From Photobacterium aquimaris (GTDB lineage: Bacteria; Pseudomonadota; Gammaproteobacteria; Enterobacterales; Vibrionaceae), in the NCBI RefSeq assembly GCF_002954455.1, contig NZ_MSCC01000003.1:250019-314018 (forward strand): DNA of 64,000 bases, given 5' to 3'. The first letter of the stretch is position 1, and each line of letters opens with the position of its first letter. Below, one piece after another: positions 50,842-59,911 of the stretch. The translations under genes and the position numbers were made by a program. Under the pieces are notes generated by a model. That model was not told where the DNA came from. It did no database searches and saw only the letters and a list, made by a program, of their open reading frames with translations.

Positions 50842-52764
50842 TCACTCAGCGTTAAGCTGACTTTCCATCTCTTCTAATTGTTCTTGCAGTTCCATCCACG
50901 CCACTTCAATGTCTTCAAGGTCTGCTTTAGCATTGCCTTGAAGTTTGAGTTGCTCATTCATTTGCGCTTTGTTTTCGGGCTCGTAAATAGTGCTATCACT
51001 TAATGCCGTTTCCGCTGCAGTAATGATGTCGTTAAGCTTATCCATTTGCTTTTCAAGCTTAGTGATTTCTTTACGAATTGGTGCCGTTTGTTTGCGGAAC
51101 TCAGCATCTAAGCGTTTTTGTTCTTTACGTGAAGCGGCACTGTTGTCTTTATTGGTATCCGGTTTGGCAGCCTGTTGCTCACGACGTTCATTACGTTGCT
51201 GCTCACTTAGCCATTTGTGGTAATCGTTTAAGTCACCATCAAAAGGCACCACTTGGCGATCATGAACTAGATACAAATCATCCGTTGTTGCGCGGAGTAA
51301 GTAACGGTCGTGACTAACAATAACCATCGCGCCTTCATAAGATTGCAATGCAAAGGTCAGCGCTTGACGCATATCTAAATCAAGGTGGTTAGTCGGTTCA
51401 TCGAGTAACAATAGGTTAGGGCGCTGCCATACAATCAGTGCCAATACTAAGCGTGCTTTTTCACCACCAGAAAATGGACCTACTTTCTCAAGCGCTTTAT
51501 CACCAATAAAACCAAAACTGCCTAAGTAATCACGCAGTTGTTGTTCAGTCGAATTAGGTGCAATACGTGCCATGTGCTGCACAGGGGTATCATCAAGATA
51601 CAAGGTTTCTAATTGGTGTTGAGCAAAGTAACCAATTTTAACCCCTTGTGAGAACGCCATATCACCCGCTTTAGCAGGTAAGTCGCCAGCAAGCATTTTA
51701 ATTAAGGTTGATTTACCGGCACCATTACGCCCTAGTAGACCGATACGACTGCCTGGTACCAGATTTAAGCGGATCTTTTCTAAAATCAGTAAATCATCAT
51801 AACCCGCAGCAACATGATCCATCATTAAAATAGGATTAGGCAGTGCGCTTGGCTCGCGGAACTCAAAGGTGAATGGGTTATCAAGCTGTGCGGGGAGCAC
51901 TTTTTCCATCCGTTCTAACGCTTTAATTCGACTCTGTGCTTGGCGTGCTTTGCTGGCTTTGTAACGAAAGCGCTCGATGTATGACTGCATATGGGTCATT
52001 TGTTTCTGCTGCTTTTGGAACATCGCTTGCTGCAATACTAGTTTTTCTGCACGTTGGACCTCAAACGATGAGTAGTTGCCGGTGTAACTATTTAAGGTTT
52101 GGTTTTCAACATGAATAATACGATTGATGACAGGATCTAGGAAATCACGGTCATGGGAAATCAGCACTAACGTACCACGGTAACTTTGAAGCCATTTTTC
52201 TAGCCACATTACTGCATCAAGATCTAAGTGGTTGGTTGGTTCATCGAGTAATAGCAGATCAGAGCGACATAACAATGCTTGGGCAAGGTTTAAACGCATC
52301 CGCCAACCACCAGAGAACTGAGTTAAGTTCCACTGCATTTGGTGCTGTGAAAAACCTAAACCATTCAATAGCTCTGCGGCACGAGCATTAATGCTGTAAC
52401 CACCAATAGTGTCTATTTTTCCATGTAACTCAGCAACTTTATTACCGTCATCAGCAAGTTCAGCTGCGATTAATTGACGCTCAAGCTCGCGGTATTCGCG
52501 ATCGCCATCAATCACATATTCAATTGCAGCACGTTCTAGCGCTGGTGTTTCTTGGGCAACCCATGCTAATTCCCAATTACTTGGAAACTGATAATTACCA
52601 CCATCTAAGCTAAGTTCATTTTTAAGTAAGGCAAACAGGGTGGATTTACCACAACCATTTTTACCCACCAGACCGACTTTGTCCCCTGGGTTAATGGTCG
52701 CGGTGGCATTTTCAAGTAGAACTTTACCACCACGTAGAAGTTGGATATCTGAAAAGATAATCAT
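50842..52764 (-). CDS. yheS: ABC-F family ATPase YheS
   Basis: Ribosome-associated ATPase of the ABC-F group, without membrane segments, 640 residues. It has two ABC cassettes: Walker A GLVGKNGCGKST (about 32-43) and GLLGRNGAGKST (about 345-356), signatures FSGGWRMRL and FSGGEKARL, and LLLLDEPTNHLDL in both. A charged coiled-coil linker lies between them and a long charged coiled coil at the C-terminus. The family acts on stalled ribosomes. An unusual hairpin separates a GGAG from the start codon (52769-52789). Confidence 0.94.
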   Translation of the reverse strand: MIIFSDIQLLRGGKVLLENATATINPGDKVGLVGKNGCGKSTLFALLKNELSLDGGNYQFPSNWELAWVAQETPALERAAIEYVIDGDREYRELERQLIAAELADDGNKVAELHGKIDTIGGYSINARAAELLNGLGFSQHQMQWNLTQFSGGWRMRLNLAQALLCRSDLLLLDEPTNHLDLDAVMWLEKWLQSYRGTLVLISHDRDFLDPVINRIIHVENQTLNSYTGNYSSFEVQRAEKLVLQQAMFQKQQKQMTHMQSYIERFRYKASKARQAQSRIKALERMEKVLPAQLDNPFTFEFREPSALPNPILMMDHVAAGYDDLLILEKIRLNLVPGSRIGLLGRNGAGKSTLIKMLAGDLPAKAGDMAFSQGVKIGYFAQHQLETLYLDDTPVQHMARIAPNSTEQQLRDYLGSFGFIGDKALEKVGPFSGGEKARLVLALIVWQRPNLLLLDEPTNHLDLDMRQALTFALQSYEGAMVIVSHDRYLLRATTDDLYLVHDRQVVPFDGDLNDYHKWLSEQQRNERREQQAAKPDTNKDNSAASRKEQKRLDAEFRKQTAPIRKEITKLEKQMDKLNDIITAAETALSDSTIYEPENKAQMNEQLKLQGNAKADLEDIEVAWMELQEQLEEMESQLNAE

Positions 52765-52768
52765 CGAT

Positions 52769-52789
52769 AGCGCCGGGGACGTGCCCGCT
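52769..52789 (-). promoter_or_regulatory. Hairpin between ribosome site and start codon of yheS
   Basis: On the minus strand TGTGGAG is followed by a GC-rich hairpin (CGGG/CCCG core with outer AG/CT pairs), then ATCG and the ATG. The GGAG lies about 25 bases from the ATG in linear sequence but is brought close if the hairpin forms. No other ribosome site is seen near the ATG. Confidence 0.5.
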
Positions 52790-53022
52790 CCACAAAATTA
52801 AACAGGAATCATGCTCGGGAGTCTAACTCAAACTTGAACCAGTGGCTAACCTGACACCAAGTTAACCCGAGGTTGGCATAGTGATGATGAACGGTAGCCT
52901 AAAATAGAAATCATAACTAAGTCACCATATTGAGTAACAATTAGGTATGATAGTTAACAATTGATGTTAGTGATGGTTAGATTAGTGTTACTTGGCTTAT
53001 TAAATGACGTGCAAAGGACAAT

Positions 53023-53598
53023 ATGACTGATTTGAAAATATTAATTATCTTTGCGCATCCAGATCCTCAAGAGTCGGTTGCTAATCAGGCTCTATTAAAT
53101 GAAATAAAGCATTTATCGCATGTCACTGTGCATGATTTGTATGCTACATATCCCGATTTTTTTATTGATGAAGTTGCTGAACGAGCATTAGTGATTGCGC
53201 ATGATGTGATCATTTTTCAACACCCATTGTATATGTATTCTTGCCCAGCATTACTTAAAGAGTGGCTTGATCGAGTACTAAGTAAAGGCTTTGCACATGG
53301 TGAAGGTAAGGCAACTGAGGGTAAATATTGGCGGTCAGTGATCACCACTGGCGGTGCGGCGGAAGCTTATAGTTCTGATGGTTATAACCGCTGCAGTATC
53401 GATGATATTTTAAAACCGTTTGAATTGTGTGCAGATCTTTGCCGAATGCAATGGTTATCGCCATTAGTACTGCATTGGGCGCGACGGATCCCTGAAGCTG
53501 AGCGGCAACAGCATGCAACACATTATCGACAGTGGCTAGTTAACCCACATCAGCATGCACCCCAATTAGCATTAGCCGCAGGAGTGAAGCATGGATAA
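53023..53598 (+). CDS. kefG: KefG, ancillary protein of the KefB potassium efflux system
   Basis: Flavodoxin-like quinone-reductase-family protein required for full activity of KefB. Flavin-binding features: ILIIFAHPDPQES (about 6-18), FQHPLYMYSCPALLKEWLDRV (about 66-86) and TTGGAAEAY near 109. The length is 191 residues (E. coli 184). It overlaps kefB by eight bases, so the pair is translated together. Confidence 0.94.
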   Translation: MTDLKILIIFAHPDPQESVANQALLNEIKHLSHVTVHDLYATYPDFFIDEVAERALVIAHDVIIFQHPLYMYSCPALLKEWLDRVLSKGFAHGEGKATEGKYWRSVITTGGAAEAYSSDGYNRCSIDDILKPFELCADLCRMQWLSPLVLHWARRIPEAERQQHATHYRQWLVNPHQHAPQLALAAGVKHG

Positions 53599-55396
53599 TG
53601 ATTTTTTATTGGTGATGGTGGTCTTTTTAGCTGCAGCGATTATTGCGGTACCGTTAGCGCAACGGTTGGGACTTGGCTCGGTATTAGGGTATTTGATTGC
53701 TGGAATCGGTATTGGGCCATGGGGACTTGGATTAATTTCTGATGTTGATGCGATTTTGCATTTTTCTGAGTTCGGAGTGGTGCTGTTACTGTTTTTAATT
53801 GGCTTAGAGCTTAACCCTAAAAAGTTATGGCAAATGCGTAAACCGATTTTAGGTTTGGGTGGCAGCCAAGTTGTGATCACTGGCATTGTTATTACGGCGA
53901 TTGCATTAGGCTGTAGTCGATTTTTTCCTGATCTAAGTTGGCGTGATGCGGTTGTTATCGGAATGGGACTGGCATTATCGTCAACAGCAATAGCATTACG
54001 AGTGATCGAGGAGCAGCAATTAAGTGGTAGCGAAACTGGCCAATCAGGATTTGCGGTATTGTTATTTCAAGATATTGCGGTGATCCCAATGTTAGCCTTA
54101 TTACCTTTATTGGTCGGTAATAATAGCGGCACTTGGCTCGATGGTGTATGGATGCTTGGAGGGATTGTGAGCTTCTTGGTTGCAGGTCATTTCCTATTGC
54201 GACCTTTGTTTCGTTATGTAGTGATGAGTGGCGTTCGAGAATTATTTAATGTCGCTGCTTTATTACTGGTGGTTGGTATTGCACTGATCATGCAAATGCT
54301 TGGCTTATCGATGGCGTTAGGAGCTTTTCTTGCTGGTGTATTATTGGCTGAAAGTGAGTATCGGCATGAGCTTGAAATAGCGATTGAACCTTTTAAGGGC
54401 TTATTACTGGGGCTGTTTTTTATCTCAGTGGGCATGGCGGTTAACCTCGAACTGCTATGGCAGTACCCATTACAAATTGTAGCGGTTGTTGTGGCACTAG
54501 TGACGATTAAAGCGGGAGTATTGTATTTATTAGCCCGTATATTTGGTGTCGAATCGAAATCTCGTAGTCAAATGGCGGCGATTTTAAGCCAAGGTGGAGA
54601 ATTTGCGTTTGTATTGTTTACCGCCGCTAAAACAGGTGGTTTATTAGCTGGTGAACTGGCGCCGTTATTATTAGTGGTAGTGAGCTTATCAATGATGACC
54701 ACACCATTGATTTTACAATTACAAAAACGTTGGTATGTACGCAGTTTTAAAGCGGAAGAAGTTCAGCAACCGCCATCAAGTGTGATTGATCGTCAACCAC
54801 GAGTGATTATTACCGGGTTTGGACGTTTTGGGCAGGTGGTTGGGCGGTTACTGTTTGCTAATAAAATTAGGGTGACGGTTTTAGAGCGTGATCCAAGTCA
54901 AATTCAGTTTTTACGTAAGTTTGGCTATAAAGTCTATTATGGTGATGCGACCCAACTCGACTTATTACGTTCAGCAGGCGCTGATAATGCCGAAGCATTG
55001 ATTATCTGTACCGATGATCCAACTGAGGTGATGGAGGTGGTAACACTGTGCCAGCAACATTTTCCGCAATTGAAATTAATGGCGCGGGCGCGTAGTCGCG
55101 TTGAAGCGCATCAATTATTAAGTCATGGGGTTGAATGCTTTTCACGTGAAACATTTGAAGGTGCCCTTGATTTAGGTCGCCAAGCCCTCATATCTTTGGG
55201 TATGCATCCCTATAAAGCGAATCGTGCTCAAGCACATTTTCGTAAAATAGATACTCAAGCATTACGAGATCTGCTGCCTCAACATAGCGAAGAGGTTAAC
55301 TTAGCCTCACGTCAAAAAGAAGCCCGTAAAGAGCTTGAAGATATTTTTGATCGTGAAATGCGTGGTGAGCAACAGCGCCATCAAGGTTGGGATTAA
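53591..55396 (+). CDS. kefB: Glutathione-gated potassium efflux antiporter KefB
   Basis: K+/H+ antiporter opened by glutathione adducts and closed by glutathione; protects cells from electrophiles by acidifying the cytoplasm. The N-terminal CPA2 exchanger domain with about 12-13 membrane helices covers residues 1-380 and includes LFLIGLELNPKKLW. A C-terminal Rossmann KTN domain begins at VIITGFGRFGQVVG (about 405-418). The 601 residues match E. coli KefB. AGGAG precedes the ATG, within the kefG end. Confidence 0.95.
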   Translation: MDNDFLLVMVVFLAAAIIAVPLAQRLGLGSVLGYLIAGIGIGPWGLGLISDVDAILHFSEFGVVLLLFLIGLELNPKKLWQMRKPILGLGGSQVVITGIVITAIALGCSRFFPDLSWRDAVVIGMGLALSSTAIALRVIEEQQLSGSETGQSGFAVLLFQDIAVIPMLALLPLLVGNNSGTWLDGVWMLGGIVSFLVAGHFLLRPLFRYVVMSGVRELFNVAALLLVVGIALIMQMLGLSMALGAFLAGVLLAESEYRHELEIAIEPFKGLLLGLFFISVGMAVNLELLWQYPLQIVAVVVALVTIKAGVLYLLARIFGVESKSRSQMAAILSQGGEFAFVLFTAAKTGGLLAGELAPLLLVVVSLSMMTTPLILQLQKRWYVRSFKAEEVQQPPSSVIDRQPRVIITGFGRFGQVVGRLLFANKIRVTVLERDPSQIQFLRKFGYKVYYGDATQLDLLRSAGADNAEALIICTDDPTEVMEVVTLCQQHFPQLKLMARARSRVEAHQLLSHGVECFSRETFEGALDLGRQALISLGMHPYKANRAQAHFRKIDTQALRDLLPQHSEEVNLASRQKEARKELEDIFDREMRGEQQRHQGWD

Positions 55397-55412
55397 TCAA
55401 GGAGTGATGAGC

Positions 55413-55622
55413 ATGATCAAAAAACGATTTATTGCAGCAGCAATATGTCCTCATTGCCAAGCTGTAGATACTTTACGCTGGTGGCAACACAATGATGTTG
55501 AACATATTGAATGTGTCAAATGCCAGCATTTGGATACACGTTTACCGCAAGCAGTGAAAGAGAGTGAACAACTGTCTTCAACCACCAAACAACAAGTGAT
55601 AGGGATTTTTAAACCAGACTAA
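55413..55622 (+). CDS. yheV: YheV family putative zinc-ribbon protein
   Basis: A 69-residue protein with two cysteine pairs, CPHC near residue 11 and CVKC near residue 33, flanking TLRWWQHNDVEH, the pattern of a small zinc ribbon. Function unknown. The ATG at 55413 is eight bases after AAGGAG; the ATG at 55407 is only two bases from it. It follows kefB by 16 bases, the same kefGB-yheV order as in E. coli. Confidence 0.9.
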   Translation: MIKKRFIAAAICPHCQAVDTLRWWQHNDVEHIECVKCQHLDTRLPQAVKESEQLSSTTKQQVIGIFKPD

Positions 55623-55705
55623 TGTGATAATGGCATCTCAATGGTATTATCCTGTATGATATGGGAACAAAAACTATCACCCCAAGCTTAAATTTTGGAG
55701 TTAAC

Positions 55706-56266
55706 ATGAAAGTCGCTAAAGACACAGTAGTAAGCTTAGCTTACCAAGTGAAAACTGAAGAAGGTATCGTTGTTGATCAATCAACAGTTGAAGCTCCTCT
55801 TGATTACCTACACGGTCATAACAACCTTATTCCTGGTCTGGAAAAAGCGCTAGAAGGCCACGTGGCAGGCGACAAGTTTGAAATCACAGTTGCTCCTGAA
55901 GAAGCTTACGGTGAGCACATGGACGAAATGGTTCAGCGTGTTCCTGCAAATGTATTCCAAGGTGTTGATGAAATCACTGTTGGCATGCGTTTCCTTGCTG
56001 ATACAGATCAAGGTCCAATCCCTGTAGAAGTAACTGAAGTTGACGGCGACGAAGTTGTTGTTGATGGTAACCACATGCTAGCTGGTCAAACACTAGGTTT
56101 TGACGTTGAAGTTGTTGCTGTACGCGCTGCAACTGAAGAAGAAATCGAGCACGGTCACCTACACCAAGGTGGCGGTTGTTGTGGCGGCGAAGGCGGCTGT
56201 GGCGATCACGATGACGAAGGTTGTTGTGGTGGCGAAGAGAAGGGCGGCTGTGGCTGTTCTCACTAA
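55706..56266 (+). CDS. slyD: FKBP-type peptidyl-prolyl isomerase SlyD
   Basis: Cytoplasmic chaperone and prolyl isomerase that also delivers nickel. The FKBP domain is split by an insert-in-flap domain: LDYLHGHNNLIPGLEKALEG near 33-52, and EEAYGEHMDEMVQRV near 70. The C-terminal tail (about 150-186) is very rich in His, Cys, Gly and Asp and binds Ni or Zn. The start at 55706 (MKVAKDTVVSLAYQ) fits the family. The length is 186 residues. Confidence 0.96.
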   Translation: MKVAKDTVVSLAYQVKTEEGIVVDQSTVEAPLDYLHGHNNLIPGLEKALEGHVAGDKFEITVAPEEAYGEHMDEMVQRVPANVFQGVDEITVGMRFLADTDQGPIPVEVTEVDGDEVVVDGNHMLAGQTLGFDVEVVAVRAATEEEIEHGHLHQGGGCCGGEGGCGDHDDEGCCGGEEKGGCGCSH

Positions 56267-56284
56267 TATTGCTTAACGCGATAT

Positions 56285-56312
56285 AAAAAAAGGAAGCCTT
56301 GGCTTCCTTTTT
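56285..56312. terminator. Bidirectional terminator between slyD and slyX
   Basis: AAAGGAAGCC / GGCTTCCTTT (56289-56298 with 56301-56310) with A and T tails. Confidence 0.9.
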
Positions 56313-56337
56313 GTTTTTTATGTTGTCGAACCTCGAC

Positions 56338-56559
56338 TTAATAATGCGGCGGTGGTGTTTCTTCTGACTCATCAGCCATATTAGAGGTTTGCATGCCTTT
56401 CACTTTACCGACCATAAACTTCAGTTGTACTTCCATACGATCAATCATGAATTGCTGCTTAGTTAACGCATCATTTAATTCATCAATGGTTTGCTCTTGA
56501 AAAGCGAGTTTCATCTCAAGTTCATCAAGACGGCTTTGCAGTTGTTGTATCTCATTCAT
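56338..56559 (-). CDS. slyX: SlyX family protein
   Basis: A 73-residue coiled-coil protein (MNEIQQLQSRLDELEMKLAF...) that ends in PPPHY, the SlyX family tail. Function unknown. The start at 56559 matches the family; the frame remains open for another 60 codons upstream, but that sequence is the shadow of the WD40 gene. It lies ten bases after the WD40 lipoprotein gene, so both may be one operon. Confidence 0.9.
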   Translation of the reverse strand: MNEIQQLQSRLDELEMKLAFQEQTIDELNDALTKQQFMIDRMEVQLKFMVGKVKGMQTSNMADESEETPPPHY

Positions 56560-56569
56560 GGGATATCTT

Positions 56570-57547
56570 TCAGTCGGTTGACCAGGCTTGAGCGTAACCA
56601 GCGGATGAGCCAGCGACGACATTACCTGTAGGGCTAATAGCGACATCATACACCACTGCTGTGGCGGGTCGAGTCCCTGGTAATACTTCTGCACGCCAAG
56701 AGCCGATATTTTTACCATTATCAGTACGCCATAATTCAACTCGACGAGTGGGACTTCCTGTTACTAACCATTGTCCATTATTTGAAAAGCGTACGCTTGA
56801 GAGTGGCGATTGACGTAATTTCACCGCTAATTGAGAGATTTTTTTGCCAGTGGTTAAATCCCAAATAATGTGGTCATTGTTGCTATCAGAGGAAAAAGCC
56901 AATTTTCCATCGCGTTGTAATGCGACTTGGCTAACACGGCTGCTATGCTTGAAAGAATAGATTATTTGGCCACTGCGAGTATTCCATAAATAGGCGTGGC
57001 TATCATTACCACCAGAGAGTGCGTAATGGCCATTGGCAGAAAGTGCCACACTATTGACTTTGTCACGATGAGCTAAAAATTCTAGTTGGCGACCATCAGT
57101 CAAATTAATAAACAGTGCCTTACCATTGGTTAATGCCAATAGGACCTCGGTACCATTATTGGTAATCGCAACATCTTGAATCGCGGCATCATCAATTGAC
57201 CATAAACCACGGGCCTGTGACCACCCCAGATCCCATACCGCAAAATTTTGAGTTGTTGCGGTGATTGCATAACGATTGTTATCTGATATTTGACTTGTTA
57301 TCACACTATTGTGATATTGATCTTGAGAACCAAAATCTGCTAACTTTTTGTTTTGCTGTAAATCCCATAGCGCGATACCTTGTAGCTTGGTGCTAACAAG
57401 AGCAAAACGGCCATCACGGCTAAGGCTAAGACTGGTACTACCTTGTTGAGCTAAGTGCCAACGTTTGATTTCTGAATCAGACAACAAACAACCGCTTAAG
57501 GCAAAACTAGATAAAAATAGACCAACCGACAAAAATTTCTTGTACAT
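56570..57547 (-). CDS. WD40-repeat lipoprotein
   Basis: A 325-residue protein with a lipoprotein signal peptide (lipobox LSGC, Cys20) followed by about six or seven WD40-type blades. Typical repeat ends are GIALWDL, FAVWDLG, AYLWNTRSG, HIIWDLTTGK and VELWRTDNGK. Asp is absent at position +2 of the mature protein (CLLSDSE), so outer-membrane sorting is expected. A similar gene occurs next to slyX in vibrios, as I recall. A scaffold role at the outer membrane is inferred; BamB has the same fold but this is a different family. Confidence 0.85.
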   Translation of the reverse strand: MYKKFLSVGLFLSSFALSGCLLSDSEIKRWHLAQQGSTSLSLSRDGRFALVSTKLQGIALWDLQQNKKLADFGSQDQYHNSVITSQISDNNRYAITATTQNFAVWDLGWSQARGLWSIDDAAIQDVAITNNGTEVLLALTNGKALFINLTDGRQLEFLAHRDKVNSVALSANGHYALSGGNDSHAYLWNTRSGQIIYSFKHSSRVSQVALQRDGKLAFSSDSNNDHIIWDLTTGKKISQLAVKLRQSPLSSVRFSNNGQWLVTGSPTRRVELWRTDNGKNIGSWRAEVLPGTRPATAVVYDVAISPTGNVVAGSSAGYAQAWSTD

Positions 57548-57738
57548 TAAGCTCTGGTTCCGCTTGCTTAGGGTAACTAGATGAAAGAAAAGAATCTGAT
57601 TAAATAACTGCAGTGCTAGTTTTTACAGTTACTTAATCAGACTGGTAGTAGTATATTGATATAATTTTGTTTTCATACTCATACTAATAAGTACAGTGTA
57701 AAAGTGAGGCATGGCCTCAATGACTGATGGAGAAATAC

Positions 57739-58602
57739 ATGAAGCCGATTTTAAAGATGTCTGTATTAGCAGCAACAATCTTCCTTGCTGTGGGTTGTCA
57801 GGACGATAATAAAGCAGATACCAACAAGCCTGTTGAGCCAGCAAAAGTTGAGCAAACAACTACTTCTGCTGCAGTTGCAACAACAGATGCTGCAAAAGTT
57901 GAATTTAAAACTGAAGATCAAAAAGCAGCTTATGCAATTGGTGCATCACTGGCGCAATACTTATCAGCTAACCTTGATCAACAAAAAGAGTTAGGTCTAA
58001 ACCTTAATCGCCAAGATGTACTTCAAGGTGTTGAAGATGTGTTTGCAGGCAAGAGCCGTATGACACAAGAACAAACACAACAAGCACTACAATCACTAGA
58101 TCAGCGTGTTGCTAAAATTGTTGAGCAAAAAGCAAAAGCTGAAGCTGAAAAGAACATTAAAGTTGGTGAAGAGTACCGCGCTAAATTTGCCAAAGAAGCC
58201 GGTGTTGTAACCACTAAATCTGGTTTAATGTACAAAATTGAAAAAGAAGGTACCGGTCCAAAACCTGCAGCAACTGATACTGTTGAAGTTCAGTACAAAG
58301 GCATGCTAACAGACGGTACTGTATTTGATAGCTCATACCAGCGTAATCAACCAGCAACGTTCCCACTAAACCAAGTGATTCCAGGCTGGACTGAAGGCGT
58401 ACAATTAATGCCTGTTGGTTCTAAGTTTGAATTTGTTATTCCGCCACAACTGGCTTATGGCGCGCAAGCTAATCCAAGTATTCCTGCTAACTCTACTTTG
58501 GTTTTCCAAGTAGAGTTACTGAGCATTAAAGGCGATAAGCAAGCGAAGCAACCTGCTGTTGAAGCAGTAAAAGCAGCAGCGACAGCAACTAAAACACAAT
58601 AA
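57739..58602 (+). CDS. fkpA: FKBP-type peptidyl-prolyl isomerase FkpA (lipoprotein form)
   Basis: Periplasmic chaperone and prolyl isomerase. The N-terminal domain for dimerisation (about 55-145, QKAAYAIGASLAQYLSANL) is followed by an FKBP domain (about 160-265) with VQYKGMLTDGTVFDSSY and VIPGWTEGVQLMPVGSKFEFVIP. The signal peptide has a lipobox, LAVGC, so Cys23 or nearby is lipidated, unlike soluble E. coli FkpA. The ATG at 57739 follows GGAG; an in-frame ATG at 57727 overlaps that site. It is 287 residues long and ends with an Ala/Lys-rich tail. Confidence 0.93.
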   Translation: MKPILKMSVLAATIFLAVGCQDDNKADTNKPVEPAKVEQTTTSAAVATTDAAKVEFKTEDQKAAYAIGASLAQYLSANLDQQKELGLNLNRQDVLQGVEDVFAGKSRMTQEQTQQALQSLDQRVAKIVEQKAKAEAEKNIKVGEEYRAKFAKEAGVVTTKSGLMYKIEKEGTGPKPAATDTVEVQYKGMLTDGTVFDSSYQRNQPATFPLNQVIPGWTEGVQLMPVGSKFEFVIPPQLAYGAQANPSIPANSTLVFQVELLSIKGDKQAKQPAVEAVKAAATATKTQ

Positions 58603-58643
58603 TTGTCGCGTTTTAGTGACAAAAAAGCGTAACAGTTGATCTA

Positions 58644-58668
58644 GGCCCGGCATATGTCGGGTCTTTTT
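58644..58668 (+). terminator. Terminator after fkpA
   Basis: CCCGGCA / TGTCGGG with one G-U pair, followed by TCTTTTTT, about 45 bases after the fkpA stop. Confidence 0.85.
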
Positions 58669-58774
58669 TGTTCAATAATCTGATAAACTTACTGAGAAGA
58701 TTTTAAATTTTATCAATTATATTGAATGCTTGTAGTGATAGATCAGGGCGATCGCATTGTAGATAAGCAGCAAA

Positions 58775-59512
58775 ATGGAAGGTGATATCGTGATTTCAGT
58801 AGATGATTTTGGAACAGAGATAATTGTTGATAGTGACATCGTTGACAGACGAATTTTTTCTGAGCACGACAATAATATTCTGCGCGCATATGAAGCGGTT
58901 GTTGATGGCTTAGCCGCATTGATTGGGCCATTTTGTGAAATTGTTCTGCATTCCTTAGCTGATTTAAATACCTCGGCAATTAAAATAGCCAATGGTCAAA
59001 ATACCGGCCGTAAAGTTGGATCACCGATCACCGATCTTGCCTTACGCTCGTTACGTGATATTCAAAATTCAGAACGTAATTTTTCTCGTGCGTATTTCAC
59101 CCGTGCTAAAGGCGGTGATTTAATGAAATCAATCACTATCGCCATTCGTAATGGTGATAATAAAGTGATTGGTTTGTTATGTATTAACGTCAATCTTGAT
59201 GTTCCATTTACCCAAATTTTGCAATCGTTTATGCCAACTGATGAAGCCAAACAGGCCGCATCAAAAGTTAACTTTGCCAGTGACGTTGATGAATTGGTCG
59301 ATCAAACCGTTGAGCGTACTATTGAAGAAATTAATGCTGATAAAAATGTATCCAATAATGCCAAGAATCGTCAGATAGTGATGGAGTTGTTTGATAAAGG
59401 TATTTTTGACATTAAAGATGCGATTAATCGTGTGGCTGATCGATTGAATATTTCTAAGCACACCGTGTATCTTTATATTCGTCAGCGTAAAACAGAGGAT
59501 GGTGACAAGTGA
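58775..59512 (+). CDS. yheO: YheO family transcriptional regulator
   Basis: A DNA-binding protein with an N-terminal PAS-like YheO domain (about 35-150, including EIVLHSL and GRKVGSPITDLALR) and a C-terminal helix-turn-helix (DRLNISKHTVYLYIRQRK near 220-237). 245 residues from ATG 58775. A GTG at 58790 with AAGGTG five bases upstream is an equally good start and gives 240 residues, the E. coli length. It overlaps tusD by four bases, as in E. coli yheO-tusDCB. The regulated genes are unknown. Confidence 0.9.
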   Translation: MEGDIVISVDDFGTEIIVDSDIVDRRIFSEHDNNILRAYEAVVDGLAALIGPFCEIVLHSLADLNTSAIKIANGQNTGRKVGSPITDLALRSLRDIQNSERNFSRAYFTRAKGGDLMKSITIAIRNGDNKVIGLLCINVNLDVPFTQILQSFMPTDEAKQAASKVNFASDVDELVDQTVERTIEEINADKNVSNNAKNRQIVMELFDKGIFDIKDAINRVADRLNISKHTVYLYIRQRKTEDGDK

Positions 59513-59901
59513 GTCTAACTTACGCCATTGTTGTTAATGGCCCCGCTTATGGTACTCAAGCCGCACGATCTGCTTATCAATTTGCATCTACACTTATTGA
59601 GGTCGGCCATACTTTAACTCGAGTATTCTTTTATCAAGACGGAGTGTTAAATGGTAATGCACTGACAGCACCCGCATCAGATGAATTTGATTTGGTTGCA
59701 GCATGGCAACAGTTAGCGCAAACCCATAACGTCGAATTACACACTTGTGTCGCTGCTGCGTTACGCCGTGGTATTGTTAGTGAGCAAGAAGCACAACAAA
59801 ATCAATTACCAAGCCATAATTTAGCATCAGGGTTTGAACAGGCCGGACTTGGTGGTCTAGCTGAGGTTTTACTTAGCACTGATCGTGTTATGCAATTTTG
59901 A
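59509..59901 (+). CDS. tusD: Sulfurtransferase subunit TusD
   Basis: Sulfur-relay protein that passes persulfide from TusA to TusE for 2-thiouridine in tRNA. DsrE/F fold, 130 residues, with the active cysteine in HNVELHTCVAAALRRG (about Cys81). It starts with GTG, inside the last codons of yheO. Forms a TusBCD heterohexamer with the next two products. Confidence 0.94.
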   Translation: MSLTYAIVVNGPAYGTQAARSAYQFASTLIEVGHTLTRVFFYQDGVLNGNALTAPASDEFDLVAAWQQLAQTHNVELHTCVAAALRRGIVSEQEAQQNQLPSHNLASGFEQAGLGGLAEVLLSTDRVMQF

Positions 59902-59911
59902 GGTGAAATAA

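Noticed and set aside
55974..56372. 132-codon minus-strand frame over slyD
   Set aside because: Antisense to the His/Cys-rich slyD tail; composition is just the complement of that tail.
56560..56739. Long version of slyX overlapping the WD40 gene
   Set aside because: SlyX proteins begin at MNEIQQLQ; the upstream part is the out-of-frame shadow of the WD40 lipoprotein gene.
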